Origin: Chitinophaga nivalis | Lineage (GTDB): Bacteria; Bacteroidota; Bacteroidia; Chitinophagales; Chitinophagaceae | Length of the DNA stretch: 64,000 nucleotides | Direction: 5' to 3' | Assembly (NCBI RefSeq): GCF_025989125.1 | Contig: NZ_JAPDNR010000001.1 | Coordinates: forward strand, 4,074,301 to 4,138,300 | Shown: positions 28,201-35,894 of the stretch, one piece after another | Position numbering within the stretch: the first letter of the stretch is position 1 | Layout of the letters: the number at the start of each line of letters is the position of its first letter | The notes under the pieces: model-generated | What the model was told of the DNA's origin: nothing | Databases searched by the model: none | What the model saw: the letters and a program-made list of their open reading frames with translations, nothing else | Position numbers and translations under genes: made by a program

Positions 28201-28592
28201 GCGGGCAGGTAAAAGAAAAAAAAGAGGTGTTGAGTGTGCTGGCCAGTGATGAAGATATGAAGGAAACCATGCGGGTGTGGCTCGGAAAAGGTAAATATAA
28301 TAAACTACTGGAGGTCTGGGTAAAAGGATATCCTGTTGACTGGGGATTGTTGTATGGTATCCACAAACCCCGTCGGGTCAGCCTGCCCGGATATCCGTTT
28401 AAGAAAGAAAAATATTGGGTGCCGGATACGGCAGCCCATGATGTGGCAGCCCCGTTGGAAAATGAACCGGTGCCGCCGGCGCGCTCACTGGATGAACTTT
28501 TATTGTCGGTACAATCAGGGGAAATAGACGTAGGTAAGGCAGATGAAATACTTTATCAGATGAATATTCAAAATAACCTGCTTGAAAAATAA
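25215..28592 (+). CDS. trans-AT polyketide synthase 3: DH-ACP-KS (degenerate terminal KS)
   Basis: 1125 residues. An N-terminal docking segment (1-36) matches that of PKS2 at 24 of the first 31 positions. DH5 (about 43-330) has lost both catalytic residues: Tyr73 replaces His, Glu238 replaces Asp. ACP5 carries Ser383 in GLDSIQL. KS6 (about 471-900) keeps Cys634 and His769 and the NIGH His, but the surrounding signatures are eroded: HGTGT is HTTGI, LGDPVE is LEDAAE, and the C-terminal SSFGFGGVNAH motif reads SALGKGGLNVH. No KR is present. The C-terminus (about 1085-1125, DELLLSVQSGEIDVGKADEI) is a two-helix docking segment. As the last KS before the free thioesterase, KS6 is probably non-elongating (KS0-like) and may only pass the chain on; this is inference. 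Confidence 0.93.
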   Translation: MAIHFLEYVLNELREKRLCKEDAKNLIRQFYNPSHKTGDTTVLHPLLHRNTSTLGALHFSSTFSGEEFFLQDYLVHGQALLPAAAFLEMARAAVLEAGIAAEQAAVAFNDVIWTMPLVAGTADTTVHIALYQERSILYFDSYSTAASGAEQLHCQGKVGVVNSAPPPVYNLTLLQAGCKRGYLSGAQCYQAFEQQGVLYGAACNCVEGLWQGEEEVLVKLFLQDMTQEQYILHPGLLEGVWQGCIGLSRNGKVFTAAGYLMPDAVDKVLIYEGTTINRTYWCVVRYCTDGAPSATSSRVNIDMCDDNGKVIVRLLGLRLRAVTGELHIAAATPIPTEHVTAAPPSTWDTRVLQLLLREVSTQLGIPEAQLNGDMQLNELGLDSIQLVQFSKKLQASYGIVVTPELFFGAPTLKIFAAHIIKTYQEGAAVKLPGLLMQELLAAPAAITANATRPSRRQTASLPDTVMAGEQAAVAVIGISARFPHAEGVTEFWKNLTEERDCISEVPRERWDWRTLSDEQADAASLRWGGFIADITAFDAAFFNIAPEEAMYMDPQQRLLMEYVWKVIADAGYSAAQLWGTPTGLFVATTCGEYEQLLSAAGRKRVPAGMASAGPNRVSRFFNLHGPSEPVETACSSSLAAIHKAVAYIQQGHGEMAIAGGINTLLSPAGYGNLAQAGMLSADGRCKAFGVAADGYVRGEGIGMLLLKRRDAAERDGDQIYGVIRTSAENHSGYADAFTAAGSHVKAAWLQQVYARAGISPRTIGYIETHTTGIRLEDAAEINALKAAFRMLPQQDDRYQNTHGYCGLGTVKSNIGHLELAAGVAGLIKVLLQLKHQTLIKSLHTAALNPDLELAGSPFFVVQATQVWEPCYDAGGQALPRRAGISALGKGGLNVHMVVEEYVVPAATTPQPEGPVLIVLSAHNGERLSELAHDLYQALKTGPLKENDLHGIAYTLQSGRDVMEERIGFVADNMTMLLQGLLQVAGQPSPAAIPLYRGQVKEKKEVLSVLASDEDMKETMRVWLGKGKYNKLLEVWVKGYPVDWGLLYGIHKPRRVSLPGYPFKKEKYWVPDTAAHDVAAPLENEPVPPARSLDELLLSVQSGEIDVGKADEILYQMNIQNNLLEK

Positions 28593-28626
28593 TCATTATC
28601 GGTTATCCTCTCCGTAAAATAATCAT

Positions 28627-29817
28627 ATGGACTCCAAAAGTATTCTGCTGGCCTTACAAACAGGCGAAATAAATTATAGCGAAGCGAAGATTTTATTGTT
28701 GAAAATAATGGGGAATACACCGCAGGCAACACCTGTATCGGCGCCCGGCGGTCATAGAATGGATAGCACCTATGCGGCCGCGATAGCGGGTCCGCTGACG
28801 CAACAGCTGGCGTTGCTGGAAGAACGCCCGGCTGGATATTTTGATAGGCAGGAAGCAACCTATCCGGAGCTGTTTCATATGAATAGTGTAACAACGGGCA
28901 CGCCTGTATTTTGGTTGCATGGTGGCGGAGGAGGGATACAGCCTTATATCATGATCGCGCAAATGTCGCAGCGGCCTTTTTTCGGCATACAGGCAAGAGG
29001 GTGGATGAAAGAGAACGTAAAGCCAATCCGGGGCGTGAAAGCCATGGCGGCCTATTACGTGGAAATACTAAAAGCGGTACAGCCGCACGGCCCTTACGAT
29101 CTCGGTGGCTATTCACTGGCAGGATGTCTGGCCTATGAAATGACGGGTCTGTTACAAAGAGCAGGAGAAGTCGTGAATTCCATTGTGATGATTGATAGTT
29201 TAAGTCCGGCCGGACTTAAACTATACCAACCGGATCAAAAAGATTATCTGCTGGAGATTATCAATATTTTATTGCTGAACACTGTGATGGCTACACCGGA
29301 AAAGTACTACCAGGTAATGATCCGGCGGGAGGAGGTAGATGTCCACGTATCAGATGAGGCCTTCCTTAGCCAGTTGATACTGCTGGCAAAATTGCGTGGG
29401 CTGAAAAAAGATACAGCCAGGATAGAAAAAGAAGTATGGATGACGATGGAGGTACAAAAGGCGTATGAAGTGAGTAGTTATCAGCTGGAAGACTTACCTG
29501 ATCCCACGGGGCTGACCTGTTATTATTTCCGGAACCGGAATGGATTGTTTTACGGCGATATGGAACCTTATCTCTGTATGGCGCCGCCGGTTGTCTCCCT
29601 GGATCATATTAACTATTGGGAAGAATGGGAGCAGCAGTTACCGGATTTTCATGTGATAGATGTGAATGCCGCCAATCATATGATTATGCTGGCAGAACAG
29701 GAGGTACACTTATCTATCATAGATTTTTGTGCCGCCTTGTATGCAAAGGGTGGCATGACAATAGATTTTCTCCGCTCATTTAAGCGGATCACAAAGAACC
29801 GCCATGGAAGCAGGTAA
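28627..29817 (+). CDS. type I-like thioesterase with N-terminal docking segment
   Basis: 396-residue alpha/beta-hydrolase thioesterase, expected to release the polyketide chain. GGYSLAG places the nucleophile at Ser163; MIDSLSP near 190 is a likely acid position and NAANHMIM gives His351. An oxyanion stretch VFWLHGGGGG lies near residue 97. Unusually for a discrete TE, the first 32 residues (SKSILLALQTGEINYSEAKI) form a two-helix segment matching in style the docking tail of PKS3, suggesting that TE is recruited to KS6/ACP5 through a docking pair rather than by fusion. A variable linker (about 35-95) follows. The gene is 34 bp after PKS3 and in the same operon. Hydrolysis versus macrocyclisation cannot be decided from sequence. 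Confidence 0.9.
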   Translation: MDSKSILLALQTGEINYSEAKILLLKIMGNTPQATPVSAPGGHRMDSTYAAAIAGPLTQQLALLEERPAGYFDRQEATYPELFHMNSVTTGTPVFWLHGGGGGIQPYIMIAQMSQRPFFGIQARGWMKENVKPIRGVKAMAAYYVEILKAVQPHGPYDLGGYSLAGCLAYEMTGLLQRAGEVVNSIVMIDSLSPAGLKLYQPDQKDYLLEIINILLLNTVMATPEKYYQVMIRREEVDVHVSDEAFLSQLILLAKLRGLKKDTARIEKEVWMTMEVQKAYEVSSYQLEDLPDPTGLTCYYFRNRNGLFYGDMEPYLCMAPPVVSLDHINYWEEWEQQLPDFHVIDVNAANHMIMLAEQEVHLSIIDFCAALYAKGGMTIDFLRSFKRITKNRHGSR

Positions 29818-29874
29818 TGCCCGTTGTAGTGCAAGATGCATGACCATCGGATTATAATCAATAAATGTATCACA

Positions 29875-32148
29875 ATGAAGATATGTATGTTTCCCGGACA
29901 AGGGTCACAGAAAAAAGGAATGGGAGAACAGTTGTTTGTGAAGTATGACGAACTCGTACAGGAAGCAAACGAAATACTGGGATATGATCTGGCAGTACTT
30001 TGCGGGAAAGACCCGGACAGACTGCTGAATAACACCCGTTATACCCAGCCCGCTTTATTTGTGGTCAGCGCACTGACCTATCTCGACAGCGTTGAGAAGG
30101 AGGGTGAACCGGACTATGTACTGGGGCATAGCCTGGGAGAATATGCGGCGTTATTCGCCGCCGGTGCTTTTTCCTTTGGCGCCGGAGTAAAGCTGGTAAA
30201 GCAGCGGGGCGAAATGATGAATGAAGTGAAAAACGGTGGAATGGCAGCTTTGATTGGGTTGAAAAAGGAAGCGGTAGAGAAGATATTGCAGCATCACAAC
30301 CTGGGCACCATTGATATCGCCAATTACAATACACCGGAACAAATTATTGTTGCCGGGCCCAGGGAAGATATTATGGCGGCTCAGCGAGTATTTGAATCCA
30401 ATGGGGCGAAGCTGTATTTTCCGTTAAATGTAAGCGGCGCCTTTCATTCCAGGTACATGCAGGAGGTGGCAGCAGCATTTGGGGAGATGATAGCCAGGCA
30501 TACTTTTACTGCGTTGCGGATACCGGTCATTGCCAATGTGAATGCGCTTCCCTACACCAATGACAATATTGGCGCTTTACTGACGGCGCAGATCACCCAA
30601 CCGGTAAAATGGTGGGAGAGTATACATTACGTGTATCAGCACACAAAGGAAACGCCTGTTTTTTTTGAAACTGGACCGGGAGATGTATTGAAAAAGATGC
30701 TTGACTTTATTCCTGCACTGGCGCCAGCTCCGGCTCCTGCAGCTGTTGCTGCAACCGGTAAAGTGGTGGAGCAACCACAAACAGCTACCGGTTTTTCGGA
30801 TAAGATTATGCCGGAGTGGATAGGGTCGGCAGATTATAAAAAGGATTACAAGGTAAAGTATGCTTATGCCGCAGGCGCCATGGTACATGGTATTGCGTCG
30901 AAGGAAATGGTAGTGAAGATGGGTCGGGCAGGTATGATGAGCTACTTTGGCACTGGCGGCATGAAGGCGCCGGAAGTGGAAAAGGCGATTGTATATATTC
31001 AGCAGGAGCTGCAGGCAGGCGAACCTTATGGGATGAACATGCTCAATGGTGCAAGAGAGGAAGAGATGGTAGCCTTGATGCTCAAGTATAATATCAGGAA
31101 TATAGAGGCCTCCGCCTATATAGAGCCGGGGCCCGCATTGGTGAAGCTCCGTTTAAAAGGCCTGCATCGTAAAGCAGATGGTAGTATAGAAAGCCCCCGC
31201 CGTATCATGGCTAAAATATCCCGGCCGGAAGTAGCAGAACTATTTTTAAGCCCGCCATCAGAAAGAATCGTAGCAAAGTTGCTGGCCGATCAGGTCATTA
31301 CCGCAGAGGAAGCGGCATTGGGAAAAAATATTCCAATGGCAGATGACCTGTGTGTGGAAGCCGATTCCGGAGGACATACCGATCAGGGCGTTGCCTGGGT
31401 ATTGGTACCTACCATTATCCGGCAACGGGATGCCAGCATGAAAAAATTCAATTATGCAAAGCGTATTAATGTAGGTACGGCAGGAGGAATCGGTACGCCC
31501 GAGGCAGCGGCCGCAGCTTTCGTACTGGGGGCAGATTTCATACTTACCGGCTCCATCAACCAATGTACCGTGGAAGCCGGCGTGAGTGAGGTGGTGAAAG
31601 ATATGTTGCAGCAAATAAACATACAGGATACTACCTATGCGCCGGCTGGCGATATGTTTGAGATAGGCGCTAAAATACAGGTGTTGAAGAAAGGTGTTTT
31701 CTTTCCGGCAAGGGCGAACAAGCTATACGATTTGTACAAACAATACAATACTATTCATGAATTAAGCGAAGAAACCAGCGTGCAGCTGCAGCAGAAGTAC
31801 TTTAAAAGAAGTTTTGATGAAATCTATGAAGAAGTAAAAGCATACTATCCACCGGCGGAAATTGCCCTGGCAGAACGGAATCCCAAACAAAAAATGGCCT
31901 ATATCTTCCGCTGGTATTTTGGGCATACTACCCGGCTGGCGCTGAATGGAGACAGCAATAATAAAGTAGACTTTCAGGTGCATTGTGGTCCTGCATTGGG
32001 GGCATTTAATCAATGGGTAAAAGGTACTGCATTGGAGGACTGGCGTAACCGTCATGTGGATGAAATTGCCCTGAAGATGATGACCGAAACAGCAGTGATC
32101 CTCCACGACAGAATGCAATCATTTTATACAACAGGTGGGAAAAGATAA
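29875..32148 (+). CDS. trans-acting acyltransferase fused to PfaD-type enoyl reductase (AT-ER)
   Basis: 757 residues starting at the ATG at 29875 (MKICMFPGQGSQ), preferred over an in-frame start 39 bp upstream because FabD-like proteins begin at this motif. Residues 1-290 form a malonyltransferase: GHSLGE with Ser86, GAFHS with His191; GAFHS points to malonyl rather than methylmalonyl specificity. An Ala/Pro linker (about 280-300) leads to an FMN-dependent PfaD-type enoyl reductase (about 310-750) with SGGHTDQG, INVGTAGGIGTPEAAAAAF and FILTGSINQCTVEAG. The AT must serve all five extension modules, none of which has its own. The ER could reduce enoyl products of modules 2 and 4 in trans; which ones is unknown. 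It sits 57 bp after the TE gene. Confidence 0.95.
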   Translation: MKICMFPGQGSQKKGMGEQLFVKYDELVQEANEILGYDLAVLCGKDPDRLLNNTRYTQPALFVVSALTYLDSVEKEGEPDYVLGHSLGEYAALFAAGAFSFGAGVKLVKQRGEMMNEVKNGGMAALIGLKKEAVEKILQHHNLGTIDIANYNTPEQIIVAGPREDIMAAQRVFESNGAKLYFPLNVSGAFHSRYMQEVAAAFGEMIARHTFTALRIPVIANVNALPYTNDNIGALLTAQITQPVKWWESIHYVYQHTKETPVFFETGPGDVLKKMLDFIPALAPAPAPAAVAATGKVVEQPQTATGFSDKIMPEWIGSADYKKDYKVKYAYAAGAMVHGIASKEMVVKMGRAGMMSYFGTGGMKAPEVEKAIVYIQQELQAGEPYGMNMLNGAREEEMVALMLKYNIRNIEASAYIEPGPALVKLRLKGLHRKADGSIESPRRIMAKISRPEVAELFLSPPSERIVAKLLADQVITAEEAALGKNIPMADDLCVEADSGGHTDQGVAWVLVPTIIRQRDASMKKFNYAKRINVGTAGGIGTPEAAAAAFVLGADFILTGSINQCTVEAGVSEVVKDMLQQINIQDTTYAPAGDMFEIGAKIQVLKKGVFFPARANKLYDLYKQYNTIHELSEETSVQLQQKYFKRSFDEIYEEVKAYYPPAEIALAERNPKQKMAYIFRWYFGHTTRLALNGDSNNKVDFQVHCGPALGAFNQWVKGTALEDWRNRHVDEIALKMMTETAVILHDRMQSFYTTGGKR

Positions 32149-32192
32149 TTGGTGCACATCGCAAGTATTTATTCATCTTCAAATATCGGGTT

Positions 32193-33143
32193 ATGCCATT
32201 GGATACTGTTCAAGCCATTATCTACAGCGAAATTGAAGTAAATCTGGGCAAGCCGTTGCATGAGTTGCCGGTAGCAGACATCCGGGCTGTATGGGAAGAA
32301 ATGTTCGCTTATGTGGGAGAAGGACCGGAAATGTTATCGGTCAGCAATGAAAAGGTGGTTACAGCTACCGGTGCTTTTGATATCCGGATATTATTGCCTG
32401 CAGCGGATCCCCGGGGTATAATCGTTTTTTATCACGGGGGTGGCTGGATCGCCGGTACCATCGACGAGCACGACACGTTGGGCCGCATGCTGGCCAATCA
32501 GACAGGATGTGCAGTGGTGCTGGTGGATTACAGACTGGCGCCGGAACATCCCTATCCGGCAGCAGCCAATGATGCCTATGATGCCTTATGTTGGGTGGCA
32601 GAAAATAAGCAGGGCATAGCCGGCAAAGAGGTGCCACTCCTGGTAGCCGGGGAAAGCAGTGGCGGAAATCTGGCTGTGGTGACAGCCTTGCGTACACGGG
32701 ATCTGAATGGCCCTGCTATTGCGATGCAGATTGTTGTTTGTCCGATCATGGATACTGATTTTACCACCGCTTCCTATCTGGCGCCTGAAAATCAGCGACT
32801 CCTGACAAGTGAGGTAATGGTACGGCTATGGAATGATTATGTACCTGATCCGGATGATCGTACACAGGTATATGCGGCCCCGCTGCGCGCGGGCGATTTT
32901 TCGGGGCTACCGGCAGCTGTTATACTGACAGCGGGTTTCGATCCTTTGTGTGATGAAGGAGAGGCCTATGCTGCAGCATTGGTACAACAGGGGATACCGG
33001 TTGTTTTCAAAAGATATACGCACCTGACGCATGGCTTCTTTGCCCTGCCGAATGTACTGCCTGCCTGCGATGAAAGCATTGCTTTTGTAGCAGCTGCCAT
33101 TGATATGCAACTGCGTTTAGCCATTACAGATACCACCAATTAA
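32193..33143 (+). CDS. HSL/family IV alpha/beta hydrolase (esterase)
   Basis: 316-residue esterase of the hormone-sensitive-lipase family. The oxyanion motif HGGGW is near residue 81, GESSGGN gives Ser155, DPLCDEGEAYA probably supplies Asp, and LTHGF the catalytic His. There is no signal peptide, so it is cytoplasmic. It lies 44 bp after the AT-ER gene and 33 bp before the monooxygenase gene in the PKS operon. Possible roles are ester cleavage or formation on the polyketide, for instance after Baeyer-Villiger oxidation, or editing of stalled chains; the sequence does not choose among them. Confidence 0.9.
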   Translation: MPLDTVQAIIYSEIEVNLGKPLHELPVADIRAVWEEMFAYVGEGPEMLSVSNEKVVTATGAFDIRILLPAADPRGIIVFYHGGGWIAGTIDEHDTLGRMLANQTGCAVVLVDYRLAPEHPYPAAANDAYDALCWVAENKQGIAGKEVPLLVAGESSGGNLAVVTALRTRDLNGPAIAMQIVVCPIMDTDFTTASYLAPENQRLLTSEVMVRLWNDYVPDPDDRTQVYAAPLRAGDFSGLPAAVILTAGFDPLCDEGEAYAAALVQQGIPVVFKRYTHLTHGFFALPNVLPACDESIAFVAAAIDMQLRLAITDTTN

Positions 33144-33176
33144 CAGGATCGGTATAATGATTTAAAACAGCATGAT

Positions 33177-35219
33177 ATGAATGATGATACGGCGAATAGG
33201 TTGTCATTACCCGAGATAAGGGAAACCGGTAATAAAATACTGCAGCTCGATTTTACAGATGAACAGCTGCAGGACATGGTGCATGCGGCCAATGTGCCTG
33301 CGTTGTTAATGGCAACAATTCACCTGACCGGAGATGACAGCATCCTTACCAACATCACTAGAGGACCTGTTTCTGTAAATATTTTTGATGTCAGTGACGG
33401 ATTCAGGGAAAATGAAAAAGAAATGGTCAGAAAACAGGCGCTGGAAGTACTGCGCAGCTATCGGCGCCACCCCCGCGCATTACCGGCCTTCCCGGCTGAA
33501 AAAATGATGACAGCCATGCTGCATTTCATAACAGGAGAAGTGGTACCTGATAAACAAAAGGAAATGTTGTGGGAAGATTTTTTCGCCGCAGGAAAAGATA
33601 AAAAAAGTGTGGATTGGAATAACACCAAAACACCCGTGAGTAAAAGAGCGGGCTTTCAGGTAATGGTGATTGGAGCCGGGATGTCTGGTATCCTGGCAGC
33701 TATCAAGTTGCAGGAGGCCGGTATTTCCTTTACCGTGCTGGAAAAAAACAAAGCGATAGGAGGTACCTGGTATAAGAATACCTATCCGGGCTGCCGGGTA
33801 GATATCATGAGTCATCTGTATTGCTACTCCTTCGAACCGCTGCTATCCTGTCCCCATTTTTTTCCGACACAGGATTTTATGCGGCAATATTTTACGGATT
33901 GCAGCCATAAATATAAGATAGCGCCGCATATCAGGCTGGGACATACCGTTACGGCAATGAAATGGGAGGAGGATCGGCAGGAATGGGAAGTTGGGGTAAC
34001 GTTGCCGGATGGTCAGACGGAGATACGCAGGTGTAATGCCGTGATCAATGCAACCGGTCAGCTGCATCACCCGGCTATCCCGGATATTCCTGGTATGGCT
34101 TCTTTTGCGGGGCCTTGTTTTCATACAGCAGATTATAATCAGGAACTGGACTTATCCGGAAAGCGTGTAGGCGTAATCGGTACCGGCTCCAGTGGTATAC
34201 AGGTGGCAACAGCGCTGTCCGGCTCAGTCAAGGAATTGCTGATTTTTCAACGTACGCCACACTGGGCTACGCCGGTAGATGTTTATCAGGAAGAAGTGCC
34301 GCAGGGAAAGCACGACGCAATGCAGCATATTCCTTATTACAGCAACTGGTACCGGTTGTTGCTGTTCTGGAGAATGGCAGATGGAATGAATCATTACCTG
34401 GTGAAAGATCCTGCCTGGAAGTCGAAAGACGAGTCTGTAAATGCGTTTAATGGAATTTTACGCAGTTATCTTATCCGGCATATGAAGAAAGAAACGGATA
34501 GCGATCCGGCGTTGATAACCAGGATTGTTCCGGATTATCCGCCCTACGGCAAACGCATGCTGATTGATAATGACTGGTACAAAACATTGAGCAGCCCCCA
34601 TGTAACCCTCATCAGTGGAGGGGTGCGTGAGATGGTGCCCAATGGTCTGGTGGATCAGCAAGGAGAAACACATAGCGTAGATGCGATTATACTGGCTACT
34701 GGTTTTAAACCGTTTCATCCTCCTTTCAGCGTAACCGGTCGGGCGGGTATCACGCTGCTGGATGCCTGGGGCGGCGCGGCGCAATACAGTCCCCGTGCAT
34801 ACCTGGGTATCACCATGCCGGGATTTCCCAATTATTTCATGACCTATGGCCCGAATACGAATGTTGGAACCACTTTCAGTATTATCACCATCAGCGAGTT
34901 TCAGGTGCGGTATATTATTACCTGTATGAAAGAGATGCTGGAAAATGATTATAGTGCCATAGAACCGCTTCAAACGGCTTATGCCGCTTATAATGCGAAA
35001 GTAGATGCGCAACTGGAGAAACTGGTCTGGAATCATCCTAAAGTAAACAGCTGGTATAACAGCTGGCCGGGAAAAAGAAGTGCCACCAATCTGCCTTTTT
35101 CCATAGCGGATTACCGGCAGCTGCTCTTACAGCCGGATATGGCGGCGTTTATTAAATATTACGGCAAGTCATCCCCTCATCCTCCTAATAAGGTTTTACA
35201 TGACGAAAGTACTGATTGA
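33177..35219 (+). CDS. Baeyer-Villiger-type flavin monooxygenase
   Basis: 680-residue FAD/NADPH monooxygenase. An N-terminal extension of about 155 residues, as in some large BVMOs, precedes the FAD Rossmann motif GAGMSGILAA (about 165). The type I BVMO signatures are visible: GGTWYKNTYPGCRVD (about 195-209) and FAGPCFHTADY (about 310-320), the latter with Tyr where the standard fingerprint has Trp. A second Rossmann motif GTGSSGIQ (about 335) binds NADPH. BVMOs insert oxygen next to a ketone; the PKS is predicted to leave ketones after modules 1, 3 and 5, so tailoring of the polyketide on or off the ACP is a natural role (inference). Its 3' end overlaps the next gene by 20 bp, showing translational coupling to the exporter. 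Confidence 0.87.
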   Translation: MNDDTANRLSLPEIRETGNKILQLDFTDEQLQDMVHAANVPALLMATIHLTGDDSILTNITRGPVSVNIFDVSDGFRENEKEMVRKQALEVLRSYRRHPRALPAFPAEKMMTAMLHFITGEVVPDKQKEMLWEDFFAAGKDKKSVDWNNTKTPVSKRAGFQVMVIGAGMSGILAAIKLQEAGISFTVLEKNKAIGGTWYKNTYPGCRVDIMSHLYCYSFEPLLSCPHFFPTQDFMRQYFTDCSHKYKIAPHIRLGHTVTAMKWEEDRQEWEVGVTLPDGQTEIRRCNAVINATGQLHHPAIPDIPGMASFAGPCFHTADYNQELDLSGKRVGVIGTGSSGIQVATALSGSVKELLIFQRTPHWATPVDVYQEEVPQGKHDAMQHIPYYSNWYRLLLFWRMADGMNHYLVKDPAWKSKDESVNAFNGILRSYLIRHMKKETDSDPALITRIVPDYPPYGKRMLIDNDWYKTLSSPHVTLISGGVREMVPNGLVDQQGETHSVDAIILATGFKPFHPPFSVTGRAGITLLDAWGGAAQYSPRAYLGITMPGFPNYFMTYGPNTNVGTTFSIITISEFQVRYIITCMKEMLENDYSAIEPLQTAYAAYNAKVDAQLEKLVWNHPKVNSWYNSWPGKRSATNLPFSIADYRQLLLQPDMAAFIKYYGKSSPHPPNKVLHDESTD

Positions 35220-35883
35220 GCTAAAGCAGGTATCCAAAACATATGAAACAGCTGCCGAACAGGTACATGTGCTGCGCGACCTGAGTTGTAATATCTGCTA
35301 TGGCGATTTTTTAGTCATAGCAGGGGCTTCCGGCAGCGGAAAATCAACCCTGTTGAATATTATAGGATGTATTGATAAACCATCTTCCGGCAATATTGTA
35401 TTTGCCGGAAAAGACATTACAGCAGTTCGGCTGGAGGACCTGAATCTGCTGCGACTGAAAAATATTGGCTATGTATTCCAGTCTTTTAACCTGATCCCTG
35501 TGTTAAGCGGATACGAAAATGTAGAGTTCCCGCTGTTGTTTAGTAGCAGTGATAAAAAGGCTATCCGGGAAAAAGCGGAACAGATGCTGGTGCGGGTAGG
35601 CTTAGGTAACCGGATGCATTATGTGCCGGCCCGTTTATCCGGCGGGCAGCGGCAGCGGGTGGCTATTGCGCGGGCCCTGGCCGGTAATCCTTTGCTGGTG
35701 ATTGCAGACGAGCCTACTGCCAGTCTGGATGCCGATACTGCTGTGTCGATTGTACAATTGTTGAAAGATCTGAATGAAGAATATGGGGTAACCATTGTAT
35801 TGGCGACCCATGATCCATTGATAATGAGATATGCCAGTACAAAACTCTTTTTAAAAGAAGGACATCTGGTAGATGCGCATTAA
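35200..35883 (+). CDS. ABC transporter ATP-binding protein (LolD/MacB type)
   Basis: 227-residue nucleotide-binding subunit. Walker A GASGSGKST (about 43-51), Q-loop YVFQSFNLIP, signature LSGGQRQRVAIARAL, Walker B VIADEPTASLD and the switch His in ATHDP are all intact. This subfamily (LolD/MacB/FtsE-like) pairs with FtsX-fold permeases, and just such a permease follows 11 bp downstream. The start ATG lies inside the end of the monooxygenase gene. With the following permease, LolA-like and beta-barrel genes it forms a likely export route for the PKS product. Confidence 0.92.
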   Translation: MTKVLIELKQVSKTYETAAEQVHVLRDLSCNICYGDFLVIAGASGSGKSTLLNIIGCIDKPSSGNIVFAGKDITAVRLEDLNLLRLKNIGYVFQSFNLIPVLSGYENVEFPLLFSSSDKKAIREKAEQMLVRVGLGNRMHYVPARLSGGQRQRVAIARALAGNPLLVIADEPTASLDADTAVSIVQLLKDLNEEYGVTIVLATHDPLIMRYASTKLFLKEGHLVDAH

Positions 35884-35894
35884 ATATAAAAGCT

